DNA of 64,000 nucleotides, taken from positions 310,001-374,000 of the forward strand of contig NZ_JACHXU010000001.1 of the NCBI RefSeq assembly GCF_014192335.1. Direction: 5' to 3'. Position numbers and translations under genes: made by a program. Below are positions 17,111 to 25,632 of this stretch, piece after piece. Every line of letters starts with the position of its first letter. The first letter of the stretch is position 1. Below the pieces are notes generated by a model. The model made no database searches. It saw only the letters and a list, made by a program, of their open reading frames with translations, and was not told the DNA's origin. The DNA comes from Aporhodopirellula rubra. GTDB lineage: Bacteria > Planctomycetota > Planctomycetia > Pirellulales > Pirellulaceae.

Positions 17111-18991
17111 TCAGCTGCGGTGGATGACCATCACCGCGGTGTCGGCGTTCAGGTTGGGGTTGTCGTCCGCGTCGATGTGGCGAGATTGGCTGACGTCCCA
17201 ATAGATCTCTTGGTCGATTTTGACGTTCATCTGAATGAGTAGGTCGTGAACGTCTGCGATGGTGGGAAATCGTCGGTTCGGCGTGTCATGCCAATCGAAG
17301 TCGAATTCGCCGGGGGCCCGAGGCGAACGTCCCCGTGTGACGTAGTCCTCTCGCAGGGCTTTGTAAGCAAAGTTTGGAAAGCTGATGATCGCACGCTTCC
17401 CAACCCGCAGCATTTCGTCGAGCAAGGCGACGACGTTGTCGACCGCCTGCAAGGTTGCGTTGAGCACGACCACGTCAAACTGATCGTCGATGAATGCGGG
17501 CAGGCCGTTGTTGAGGTCGTAGTCGATGACATCGATCCCGCGCATTGCCGTCGCGAGGATGTTTTCTTGAGCGACTTCCACACCCATCAATCGCATGGGG
17601 ATTCCCGAGTGCTGGTCGCGAATCGCGGCGAGTAACTCGCCTGTGCCGCAGCCAAGGTCCAAAACGCTGTCGCCTGCCGGAATGAATCCGAGAATTGATT
17701 CTTCGGCAACCGTCAGTTGCACCGGGGTTTCGGAGTTAGCACGTTGGCTGGAGGTGTCCTGTGGTTTTTCGGATGATTGCCACAGTCGTTCTTGCACGAG
17801 CGGGCCGTAGGTCGCCATGTCGCGTGCGATGAGGAACGCATCGTGTCCCGCGTCGGTGGTGATTTCCGCGTAGGTAACTCGTTTGTCGAGCGCCGTCAGT
17901 GCGTTCACGATCTCGCGAGATTGTGCGGGCGGGAATAGCCAATCGCTGCTGAAACTGACTAGCAGGAAGTCGCACGTGCAGTCGTCGAATGTCTCCATCA
18001 ATCGCAGGCGGGTTCCGCCGAGGTCGAAGAGATCCATCGCCATCGAGAGCGTGATGTAGCTGTTCGCGTCAAACCGTGTCGTGAATTTTTGTCCCTGGTG
18101 GGCGAGGTACGAACCGATGCTGAATCGTTGTTCGAATTGCGATGCGATTTGGCGTGGATCGTGTCGATCGGGATCGAATTTCGCCTCCATCGCTTCGACG
18201 CTCAGGTACGTGATGTGTCCGAGCATGCGGGCGATGGCGAGTCCCGTATCGGGGCGTTTGGATGTGCCGTAGTATTGACCGCCTTGGAAGTGCGGGTCGG
18301 TCTGGATCGCGTTGCGTGCGATGACGTCGAACCCGAGTGCTTGGCTGGTCAGACGCGGTGAAGTCGCGATCGCAATGCAGGTGTCGGTGCAATCGGGATA
18401 CCGGGCGACCCACTGCAGGGCTTGATGGCCGCCGAGGGAACCGCCGACAATCGCTCGCCACTTACGGATCCCGAGATGGTCGGCGAGGCGTCGTTGGACC
18501 TCGACCATGTCCCCGATCGTGATGCGTGGAAAGTCCGCGCCGTAGGGGATTTGGGGCGTCGATTGTTCGGGTGTGGACTTGGCGTCGTTTGTGTTCCCGG
18601 TGTTACGCTCAGGCGGGATTTCGCGGAGGTCGCCGGGGCCTGTCGTTCCACGGCATCCGCCGAGGACATTGGGGCAGACGACAAAGAATCGGTTCGTGTC
18701 GATCGGGAGGCCGGGGCCGACCAAACCGTCCCACCATCCCGGTTGATCATCGGCATCGTGACGGGCCGCGTGCGAGTCACCGGAGACGGCGTGACAGACG
18801 AGCACGGCGTTGGAGGCGTCCGCGTTCAGGGTGCCCCAGGTCTCGTAGCAGCATCGGATTTTCGGCAGTTCACCGCCACGTTCGAGCGCCAGCGGTTCAT
18901 CGAACCAAACCGTTTGGGCGTGCGTGAGTGGTTGATCACTACGGATGTCATCGGTGCTAGAGCAATCGTTGGTGGTCGCCATGCCTTGCAT
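17111..18991 (-). CDS. metX: Homoserine O-acetyltransferase fused to MetW (MetX-MetW)
   Basis: 626 residues with two enzymes in one chain. Residues about 20-405 are an alpha/beta-hydrolase of the MetX type: oxyanion segment HAVSGDSHA, nucleophile Ser185 in GGSLGGHQALQW, Asp350 in SSDWLFPP and His383 in DAGHDAF. A Ser/Thr/Asn/Pro-rich insert at about 122-148 interrupts the usual GPGS...PYG(A/S)DFP segment. Residues about 425-622 are MetW, a SAM-binding-type fold with LDLGCGTGELL. MetX acetylates homoserine for methionine synthesis; MetW is encoded next to metX in many bacteria and assists the acetyltransferase reaction. Here the stop between them is absent. metY lies upstream on the same strand, 178 bases away. 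Alternative ATG at 18982 would shorten it by three residues. Confidence 0.93.
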   Translation of the reverse strand: MQGMATTNDCSSTDDIRSDQPLTHAQTVWFDEPLALERGGELPKIRCCYETWGTLNADASNAVLVCHAVSGDSHAARHDADDQPGWWDGLVGPGLPIDTNRFFVVCPNVLGGCRGTTGPGDLREIPPERNTGNTNDAKSTPEQSTPQIPYGADFPRITIGDMVEVQRRLADHLGIRKWRAIVGGSLGGHQALQWVARYPDCTDTCIAIATSPRLTSQALGFDVIARNAIQTDPHFQGGQYYGTSKRPDTGLAIARMLGHITYLSVEAMEAKFDPDRHDPRQIASQFEQRFSIGSYLAHQGQKFTTRFDANSYITLSMAMDLFDLGGTRLRLMETFDDCTCDFLLVSFSSDWLFPPAQSREIVNALTALDKRVTYAEITTDAGHDAFLIARDMATYGPLVQERLWQSSEKPQDTSSQRANSETPVQLTVAEESILGFIPAGDSVLDLGCGTGELLAAIRDQHSGIPMRLMGVEVAQENILATAMRGIDVIDYDLNNGLPAFIDDQFDVVVLNATLQAVDNVVALLDEMLRVGKRAIISFPNFAYKALREDYVTRGRSPRAPGEFDFDWHDTPNRRFPTIADVHDLLIQMNVKIDQEIYWDVSQSRHIDADDNPNLNADTAVMVIHRS

Positions 18992-19169
18992 TGGTAGTCG
19001 CTTCGACTCGGTTGGGCTCGAAGCGGTTCGTTCAAGCGTGGAGTGTTCGGCGGCAGCGAACGTGCGTTGCCGTAATTGGATCAGGTCTCGTTCATTTCGC
19101 GATCACGCGTCAGAGCCGAATCGACTACGACGCGTTGAGTTGAAAGGGACGAATCTGCTCGCGTTCCGG

Positions 19170-20489
19170 CTATGCGGACGCTGTCGCGAGGGCTTGTTTC
19201 AAGTCGTCGATGATGTCATCGGCGTCTTCGATCCCGACCGACATGCGAATGTACTCGGGGCTGACACCGGCGCGACGTTGCTCCTCGGCACTGAGTTGTT
19301 GGTGCGTGGTGCTGGCCGGGTGGATGACGAGTGTTTTGGCATCGCCGATGTTGGCCAAGTGCGAGCAGAGTTTGCAGGCGTTGATGAACTTTTTGCCCGC
19401 TTCCATTCCGCCCTTGATGCCGAAGCCGAGGATCGCGCCTTTGCCGTTGGGTAGGTACTTGGCCGCGTTGGCTTGGTGGGTGTGGTTGGGCAGTCCGGGG
19501 TAGTTCACCCATTCCACGGCGTCGTGCGATTCCAGGAACTCGGCAATCTTGAGAGCGTTTTCGCAGTGGCGTGGCATCCGCAGGTGGAGCGTTTCGATTC
19601 CCATCAGGAACAGGAATGCCGCGAACGGGCTCATCGCGGCACCGGTGTCGCGGAGCCAGTGGGTGCGGATGTGGATGTTGTAGGCGATGTTGCCCATTCC
19701 ACGCAGGTGCTCTTCGAAAACGGCACCATGATAGGAAGGCGACGGGGCGCAGAACTCAGGCCATTTCTCAGGCTGGTCCGCCCACTTGAAGTTACCGCTG
19801 TCGATGATCGCACCGCCGATGTGCACACCGTGGCCACCCAAGAATTTGGTCGTGCTGTAGATCACGATGTCGACACCGTGGTCGATCGGACGCAACAACA
19901 TCGGAGTCATCACGGTATTGTCGCAGAGAACCGGCAACGCACCGTGTGGCGCCGTGTGGGCGGCGTCGGTGATGGCCTTGAAGTCAGGCACATCGTTGCG
20001 AGGGTTTCCGATGCTCTCCATGTAGACCAGGCGAGTGTTCTCGTCGACGAGTCCGTGGATGTCTTCGGGTTTGTCCGGATCGAAGAAGCGAACTTCGATG
20101 CCGAGGTTTTTCAGCGTTTGGGTGAACAGGGTCCACGTTCCGCCATACAGCGATGTGCTGCTGACGATGTTTTGTCCGCTGTGCGCGATTGTCAAAATGG
20201 CTGCCGTGATGGCGGCTTGACCCGATGCAAAGCACAGGCCCGTGACGCCACCGTCCATCGCTGCGAGTCGTTTTTCCAGAACGTCCACGGTCGGGTTCAT
20301 CAGCCGGCTGTAGATGTTCCCGAATTCCGTTAGGCCGAACAGAGCCGCCGCGTGATCAGTGCTGTCAAATTGGTAGCTCGTCGTGGCGTAGATCGGTACC
20401 GCCCGCGACTTGGTCGTCGGGTCGGCAACCTGTCCGGCATGGAGAGCTTGGGTAGCGATGCGATGGTTAGCGGTTGCGTCTTCTGACAT
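19170..20489 (-). CDS. metY: O-acetylhomoserine sulfhydrylase (MetY)
   Basis: 439 residues of the Cys/Met-metabolism PLP family. The cofactor Lys215 is in YSTTKFLGGHG, PLP contacts include SGQAAITAAI and ESIGNPRNDVPDF, and substrate residues lie in YSRLMNPTVDVLE. The ~430-residue length and the GHGVHIGGAIIDSG segment favour MetY over the shorter cystathionine gamma-synthase. It would join sulfide to O-acetylhomoserine to give homocysteine, using the product of the MetX-MetW fusion encoded downstream. Confidence 0.94.
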   Translation of the reverse strand: MSEDATANHRIATQALHAGQVADPTTKSRAVPIYATTSYQFDSTDHAAALFGLTEFGNIYSRLMNPTVDVLEKRLAAMDGGVTGLCFASGQAAITAAILTIAHSGQNIVSSTSLYGGTWTLFTQTLKNLGIEVRFFDPDKPEDIHGLVDENTRLVYMESIGNPRNDVPDFKAITDAAHTAPHGALPVLCDNTVMTPMLLRPIDHGVDIVIYSTTKFLGGHGVHIGGAIIDSGNFKWADQPEKWPEFCAPSPSYHGAVFEEHLRGMGNIAYNIHIRTHWLRDTGAAMSPFAAFLFLMGIETLHLRMPRHCENALKIAEFLESHDAVEWVNYPGLPNHTHQANAAKYLPNGKGAILGFGIKGGMEAGKKFINACKLCSHLANIGDAKTLVIHPASTTHQQLSAEEQRRAGVSPEYIRMSVGIEDADDIIDDLKQALATASA

Positions 20490-20892
20490 CGTTTGTTCGC
20501 AGGGTTATATGGGGAGAAAGGAGAGGCACGGAATCGGATTCGCAGACGATTCGCCGTCGAGTGTCCATGGAGCCGATCCCAAGAATCGAGCATTTTGGTC
20601 GATCTTGGCATCGAAAACGAGGGGCAAACTAGCAGATTTGCCTCCTTGATGGGATAGGCCCGCAGTCCCAGGCCCGGGCTTTCGCAAAGACGAGGGCCTG
20701 ACGCCTAAGCTGGCGTCCCGACCAAGCATTGGATCGAGCCGTCCGGTGCGGGGGCGGAGCCCGGGTGTTGGCCCGGGATGGATCGACGAAGGACGGCTTT
20801 CGCGGTTCGGCTCCTACTGTCGTCAGGGTAGCGTTTGCCCTAGATTGCTACCCAAATGAAACTCGCGATCATGCTTTTCCTGGACCGATCCG
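20490..20892. other. Divergent metY/upp intergenic region with a large stem-loop
   Basis: 403 bases without a gene, containing the promoters and leaders of metY (minus) and upp (plus). AGCCGTCC at 20737-20744 can pair with GGACGGCT at 20791-20798, and CCCGGG at about 20760-20765 with CCCGGG at 20772-20777 inside it, giving a nested GC-rich structure. I could not match either leader to a known SAM or other riboswitch by eye. Confidence 0.45.
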
Positions 20893-21534
20893 ATGACGCC
20901 CAACCAAGTCTTCATTCTCGACCACCCGCTGGTCTCTCACCACTTGGCGGCTCTCCGCAGTCGTGACACTCGGCCGAGTGAGTTTCGTGCCGGTGTGGCG
21001 CGATTGGCGATGTTGATCGGTGTGCATGCTACCGAGGACATCCCACTCAAAGAGGTCGAGATTGAGACGCCGATCACGACGACCACGTGCGAACGTTTGG
21101 ATGCGGAAATCGGAATTGTGCCGGTCCTACGTGCCGGGCTCGGGATGGTCGACCCGCTGCTGGAGCTGATTCCGGACGCCTCGGTGTGGCACCTCGGTTT
21201 GTATCGCAACGAAGAAACCGCGGAGCCTGTTGGGTACTATGATAAGTTGCCTCGCAGCAACGCGTCCGACGTTGCCCTCGTGCTCGATCCGATGTTGGCG
21301 ACCGGTGGCAGTATCGAGTTGGTCGTTCGGCGATTGCAGCGTTGGGGCGTTTCCGACATTCGCGTCTTGAGCATCATCGCCGCTCAACCGGGGCTCGATC
21401 GCGTCGCGAGGGATTTCCCGGACGTTAAGATTTACGTGGCTGCGGTCGACCCGTCGCTAAACGAGAACGCCTTCATCGTTCCTGGATTGGGTGATGCGGG
21501 AGATCGAATCTTCGACACGCCGCAAACGGACTAA
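20893..21534 (+). CDS. upp: Uracil phosphoribosyltransferase
   Basis: 213 residues, close to the usual 208. The family start VFILDHPLVSHHLAALRS is present. IVPVLRAGLGMVDPLLELIP, the YYDKLP loop, the PRPP-binding loop VLDPMLATGGS (about 135-145) and the C-terminal uracil-binding GLGDAGDRIFDT are all intact. It makes UMP from uracil and PRPP in pyrimidine salvage. A Ser/Thr kinase gene follows after 18 bases and probably shares its transcript. Confidence 0.96.
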   Translation: MTPNQVFILDHPLVSHHLAALRSRDTRPSEFRAGVARLAMLIGVHATEDIPLKEVEIETPITTTTCERLDAEIGIVPVLRAGLGMVDPLLELIPDASVWHLGLYRNEETAEPVGYYDKLPRSNASDVALVLDPMLATGGSIELVVRRLQRWGVSDIRVLSIIAAQPGLDRVARDFPDVKIYVAAVDPSLNENAFIVPGLGDAGDRIFDTPQTD

Positions 21535-21552
21535 TCCGAGCGATCTGTTTTT

Positions 21553-23307
21553 ATGAAAACGCCTGACACGGACCGAGACGAACACGAACAGCGTCTCGCC
21601 GATGTTCTGGCGGAGATGACCGACCGGGTCTGCGGAGGTGAGATCGCGGATTTGGAAACGGTCTGTCGTCAGCATCCCGAACTCGCATCGGATTTGCGGC
21701 ATCTGTGGGGCGCGGTGCTCGTGACAGATACAGCCGGTGCCGTACGTGACGAAACACCCGGTCGGCGAACGCCAGTGATTGGTCCGTCTAAGTCGTCGTC
21801 GCCAATTTCTCCTACCGATGAAACGCTATCGAGTTCGGACGGTGAATTCGTCGATGGGGATCGGTTGGACGAGGACGATCCATCGTTGCCGTCGCGTGGA
21901 ATGCGGTTGCCGACGACGATCGGTGATTATGACCTGATCGAGGAGATCGGCCGTGGCGGTATGGGCGTCGTGTTCCGTGCCCGACAACGATCGCTCGACC
22001 GTGAAGTCGCGATCAAGATGATCTTGCGTGGGCGATTAGCCAGCGACGCGGACTTGCAACGTTTTCTCGCCGAGGCGTCCGCGACCGCTTCGTTGGAACA
22101 TCCCGGAATCGTTCCCGTCTACGAAGTCGGTAACGTCGACGGGCGGCCGTTCTTCAGCATGAAGTTGATTGAAGGCGAAACACTGGCACAGAAGGTTGCC
22201 GAAGGCCCGATGAACGCACGAGAAGCGTGCGAGATGATCATCGCGGTCGCCGAAGCCGTCGCGGTTGCTCATGCGGCGGGGATTTTGCACCGGGATATCA
22301 AGCCGAGCAATATTCTGTTTGGTCGCCAAGGTTATCCCATGCTGACCGATTTCGGTTTGGCCAAACACATCGGCACCAAAGCGGATCTAACCCGCAGCGG
22401 CATGTTGGTCGGCACGCCGGCGTACATGTCTCCCGAACAGGCCTCGGGTAGTCGGCGCGATGTCGGTGTGGCCAGCGACGTGTATTCGCTCGGTTGTGTT
22501 TTGTACTACGCGTTGACGGGGCGGGCGCCGTTTGTCGGTGACTCGGCGATGGAGCTCGTGATGCAGGTGATCGAGCAAGACCCGACTCCGCCGCGTGCGC
22601 TGCGGCCGGGATTGGATCGTGATTTGGAAATGGTCGTCACGCGTTGTCTGCAGAAACCCGCCGACTTGCGTTACCAAACGACCGACGAATTGATTAAGGA
22701 TTTAAAAGCCTACTTAGCCGACGAGCGAGTCTCCGCTCGCAGCGGGCATTTTAACCAAGTCGTTGCTCGGATGTTTCGTGACACCCATCATGCCGCCGTC
22801 CTTGAAAAGTGGGGGCTGTTGTGGATGTGGCATTCGTTGGTGCTGTTGGTGGCGAGTCTCTTAACGTGGCAGATGTCATTGGCGGGAATCGAACGTCGAT
22901 CGATCTACGTCGGCGTGTGGGTGCTCGGTGTGGGGGCTTGGGCAGCCGTGTTTTGGAAGCTGCGTCAACGAATGGGGCCAGTCACTTTTATCGAGCGGCA
23001 GGTCGCGCACGTGTGGGGGTCGAGCATGATCGCGATCGCGATGCTGTTTCCGCTGGAGTGGTGGTTGGACCTTGAGGTGCTCAGTCTCGCGCCGATGCTC
23101 GGCGTGATCAGTGGCATGGTCTTTATTGTGAAGGCTGGCATGCTAACCGGCGCGTTTTATCTGCAGGCGATCTCGCTGCTCACGGCCAGCGTCGCGATGG
23201 CGGTCTTCCCGCGGCACGCGCACCTGATCTTCGGAATCGTTGCCGCAGGGTGCTTCTTCTTTCCCGGATTGAAGTACAAGCGACAACGCAGCGTTACCGA
23301 AGACTGA
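21553..23307 (+). CDS. Membrane Ser/Thr protein kinase
   Basis: 584 residues. The first ~65 are the helical leader common in planctomycete kinases (LETVCRQHPELASDLRHLWG). After an acidic linker the kinase domain runs from about 120 to 395: glycine loop IGRGGMGVVF, Lys in VAIKMI, catalytic HRDIKPSN (246-253), DFG in LTDFGLAKH and SPEQASG. The C-terminal ~170 residues hold about five or six hydrophobic helices, so the kinase domain is cytosolic and tethered at its C-terminus. The signal and substrate are unknown. It lies 18 bases behind upp. Confidence 0.92.
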   Translation: MKTPDTDRDEHEQRLADVLAEMTDRVCGGEIADLETVCRQHPELASDLRHLWGAVLVTDTAGAVRDETPGRRTPVIGPSKSSSPISPTDETLSSSDGEFVDGDRLDEDDPSLPSRGMRLPTTIGDYDLIEEIGRGGMGVVFRARQRSLDREVAIKMILRGRLASDADLQRFLAEASATASLEHPGIVPVYEVGNVDGRPFFSMKLIEGETLAQKVAEGPMNAREACEMIIAVAEAVAVAHAAGILHRDIKPSNILFGRQGYPMLTDFGLAKHIGTKADLTRSGMLVGTPAYMSPEQASGSRRDVGVASDVYSLGCVLYYALTGRAPFVGDSAMELVMQVIEQDPTPPRALRPGLDRDLEMVVTRCLQKPADLRYQTTDELIKDLKAYLADERVSARSGHFNQVVARMFRDTHHAAVLEKWGLLWMWHSLVLLVASLLTWQMSLAGIERRSIYVGVWVLGVGAWAAVFWKLRQRMGPVTFIERQVAHVWGSSMIAIAMLFPLEWWLDLEVLSLAPMLGVISGMVFIVKAGMLTGAFYLQAISLLTASVAMAVFPRHAHLIFGIVAAGCFFFPGLKYKRQRSVTED

Positions 23308-23580
23308 GCCGTTGGTCTGCATCGGCTAACGTGCGCCATCTATGCCAGCGAAGCACGAACGGAGTGCATTGCCTCGTCCTGGAATGTTGGGGGGGCGTGG
23401 CCAAAAGTGTTTTTGCTTGGCCTTTTGTTCATGTTCACAAGCAGGGCCAGTCTTTTGGCGTAAAAAATAAAAAATATGGTCTAGTGTAAAGGTTTGGACC
23501 CTTGGGTTCGCTTAATGAAGGCAGGGGAGCTATTTCCATTGTCTCCTCTAAGTCAATCTTTTCATCATAGGAGTCCAACC

Positions 23581-24789
23581 TTGTCTCAACTTCCTCGTTC
23601 GCCATACCGGCCCCGCGGTTTTACCCTCGTCGAGTTACTCGTCGTCATTGCCATCATCGGCGTACTCGTCGGTCTGCTACTTCCTGCTGTGCAGGCTGCT
23701 CGTGAAGCGGCACGCCGGATGAGCTGCAGCAACAATTTCAAGCAAATCGGACTTGGTATTCACAATTACCATTCCGCATACAACAAGATGCCCAAACACG
23801 GCACAGGCCCCCAAGCTGTTCGAGCGATTGGCAGCAACTGGCCTCAGGAACGTGATTTTCAACATGAACGGTTGAGTGCTCAGGTTGGGCTTTTGCCTTT
23901 CGTGGAACAACAAGCTTTGTGGGAGCAAATCAGCAACCCCCTCATCGTCACCAGCGGTGGCACGACCGAAACTTACCCAGCTTGGGGGGCGGTTCCTTGG
24001 GGTGTTGTTGCCCAAACAAACAATTACTCCACTGACTGGACGCCGTGCTTTACCGATGTGAACACCTTTCGGTGCCCCAGTGACCCAGGGTTCGGCTTGC
24101 CGCTTGGTGGGCGAAGCAACTACGGCGTTTGTTATGGGGACGCGATCGATTACATGAGTTTTGGTCCCTACACGAACTGGGCCCGCAACGTTCGGGCAGA
24201 CGCTGAGTACAACGCGTCCGCTCGCGGCTGTTTTGGTATTTACACTCAAACCGCGTTCCGTGACGTTTTGGACGGATTGTCGAACACCATTTGCATGGGC
24301 GAGAACAACACGGACTTGGGTGACGAGCACATCACAACTTCGCCGCGTCACGGTGGCAATGTCGAAAACAATCCGACCAACTGCTCAGGTCAAATCGAGG
24401 TCAGTCGCCCCACGTTTTGGCGAACGAGTCCCCACAACAACAATTTCGTCGAGACAAAGCGTGGTTCCTGCTGGGCGGGCGTGACGATGGGCTGGACGAT
24501 GTGCAACACAATCCTTCCACCTAATCGGGAAGTTTGTAGTACCGGCCAAAACACCGCTGGAGGCGGTACTTGGACCGTCAGCAGTCGTCACCAAGGTGGT
24601 GCCCACGTCTTGATGGCCGATGGGGCAGTCAGGTTTATCACCGATTCGATCGAGGCAGGTGACAGCAAAGTGGGGCCTGTCTCATTTGGTCAATCAGGGG
24701 TTCGTGCTCCAGGATCGGCGAGCCCATACGGGCTTTGGGGATCGCTCGGAACCCGTGCTTCCAAAGAAGTGATCGACGAAGAGTTCTAA
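23581..24789 (+). CDS. DUF1559 prepilin-like protein (copy 1)
   Basis: 402 residues. I chose the TTG at 23581 because AGGAG stands 8 bases before it; the frame extends to an ATG at 23494 but that region has no protein character. The N-terminus is a type IV prepilin signal: short basic leader, cleavage after Gly13 before [22 protein letters not shown], then the DUF1559 hallmark [14 protein letters not shown]. The C-terminus has SRHQGGAHVLMADGAVRFITDSI and [19 protein letters not shown], shared with the other two copies here. The family is greatly expanded in planctomycetes; members are thought to be pseudopilins or surface fibres, with no settled function. A terminator and a small lipoprotein gene follow. 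Confidence 0.93.
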   Translation: MSQLPRSPYRPRGFTLVELLVVIAIIGVLVGLLLPAVQAAREAARRMSCSNNFKQIGLGIHNYHSAYNKMPKHGTGPQAVRAIGSNWPQERDFQHERLSAQVGLLPFVEQQALWEQISNPLIVTSGGTTETYPAWGAVPWGVVAQTNNYSTDWTPCFTDVNTFRCPSDPGFGLPLGGRSNYGVCYGDAIDYMSFGPYTNWARNVRADAEYNASARGCFGIYTQTAFRDVLDGLSNTICMGENNTDLGDEHITTSPRHGGNVENNPTNCSGQIEVSRPTFWRTSPHNNNFVETKRGSCWAGVTMGWTMCNTILPPNREVCSTGQNTAGGGTWTVSSRHQGGAHVLMADGAVRFITDSIEAGDSKVGPVSFGQSGVRAPGSASPYGLWGSLGTRASKEVIDEEF

Positions 24790-24812
24790 AGATCTCTTCG
24801 TGCTTCCCGCTC

Positions 24813-24840
24813 GCCGCACCGCTTTGCGGTGCGGCATTTT
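24813..24840 (+). terminator. Terminator after DUF1559 copy 1
   Basis: GCCGCACCG and CGGTGCGGC form a perfect 9-bp stem with loop CTTTG, followed by ATTTT, 23 bases after the stop codon. Confidence 0.85.
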
Positions 24841-25028
24841 CGAGCCTTCGTTCTAGAGCATTTCGATTTTTGGTTGTAGCCACCGTTGCCCGACGGTGGA
24901 CCAGGTTCGGGTGAACGTAGCTACGTTTGAAAACCTACGTCATCTACAAAAACGCTCTATTGGGCTTTCGTTCTGGTGGTTCGCGAAATAGATGCGAATC
25001 ACTTCGCCGCTACGTCTTTCATGAATTT

Positions 25029-25235
25029 ATGTTGTTGAGAAATCTAATGTTGCTCCGTTGTTTGATCTGTGTGTGCCTTTTTACTCCTTTTGTTGTGGGG
25101 TGTTCGGGCAACTCAGAGACTCGTGTGATCGATACATCCGAACGTCGTAGGTTGACTCCTGAAGAAAAACAAGCGCGGATGGGCGCGATGGACAACGAGG
25201 CGACTGATGTAGTTGCGCCCGACGAAACAGAATAA
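25029..25235 (+). CDS. Small lipoprotein accompanying DUF1559 copy 1
   Basis: 68 residues from the ATG at 25029; an ATG at 25047 gives a tighter lipoprotein signal (MLLRCLICVCLFTPFVVGC) and may be the true start. No strong ribosome-binding site precedes either. The lipobox is FVVGC, after which the mature part is about 40 charged residues (RRLTPEEKQARMGAMDNEA...DETE). I recognise no family. Two more tiny lipoprotein genes sit beside the other DUF1559 genes in this window, which suggests partnership, for instance as assembly factor or anchor. A terminator lies between this gene and the DUF1559 gene. Confidence 0.65.
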   Translation: MLLRNLMLLRCLICVCLFTPFVVGCSGNSETRVIDTSERRRLTPEEKQARMGAMDNEATDVVAPDETE

Positions 25236-25632
25236 CACCACGACAGGTACATTCGGTTTGCATGAGCTGCGTTTCTCGCTGTCGAGCGAACCCGTTTATT
25301 GAATTTCGCCGCATGGTTAACGCTGCGGCAGGCTGAGCTTTGCATTGAGTTGGACGCCTGTTCTGCAAAGTCGTTTTGTTCTCGTTGTCGGTGAGATCAA
25401 AATGTGGCCGAACGCTTCGGGATCTGCGGACTAGGCCTCCGGCCGCGGAGCATTCGGCCACATTCGTTCGGGCTACTGGAGTTAACCGTGGGTTTGAACG
25501 AGGCGAGGCTGAGGATGCAACCGGTCTGACGAGCAAGGCTGACGTTCCGAAAGCAAGTCGTTGGATTGACGTCTGTGCCATTCGAGCCTGCCTCTTTTTC
25601 GATCCGAGGCCAAGCCGACAGATGTATCCGGC
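25236..25632. other. Intergenic region with a long inverted repeat
   Basis: About 400 bases between a plus-strand lipoprotein gene and the 3' end of the minus-strand GH97 gene. I see no coding frame worth calling. It contains the inverted repeat at 25401-25464 and could act as a two-way transcription barrier. Confidence 0.4.
25401..25464. repeat. 12-bp perfect inverted repeat with an internal hairpin
   Basis: AATGTGGCCGAA at 25401-25412 pairs with TTCGGCCACATT at 25453-25464. The 40-base loop contains a smaller stem (CTCCG-GCCG-CGGAG). There is no T tract. It lies between converging genes. Confidence 0.6.

Noticed and set aside
19473-20333. 286-codon plus-strand frame
   Set aside because: Antisense shadow of metY.
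20490-20660. SAM riboswitch upstream of metY
   Set aside because: I looked for SAM-I and SAM-II core patterns in the minus-strand leader and could not place the conserved elements.
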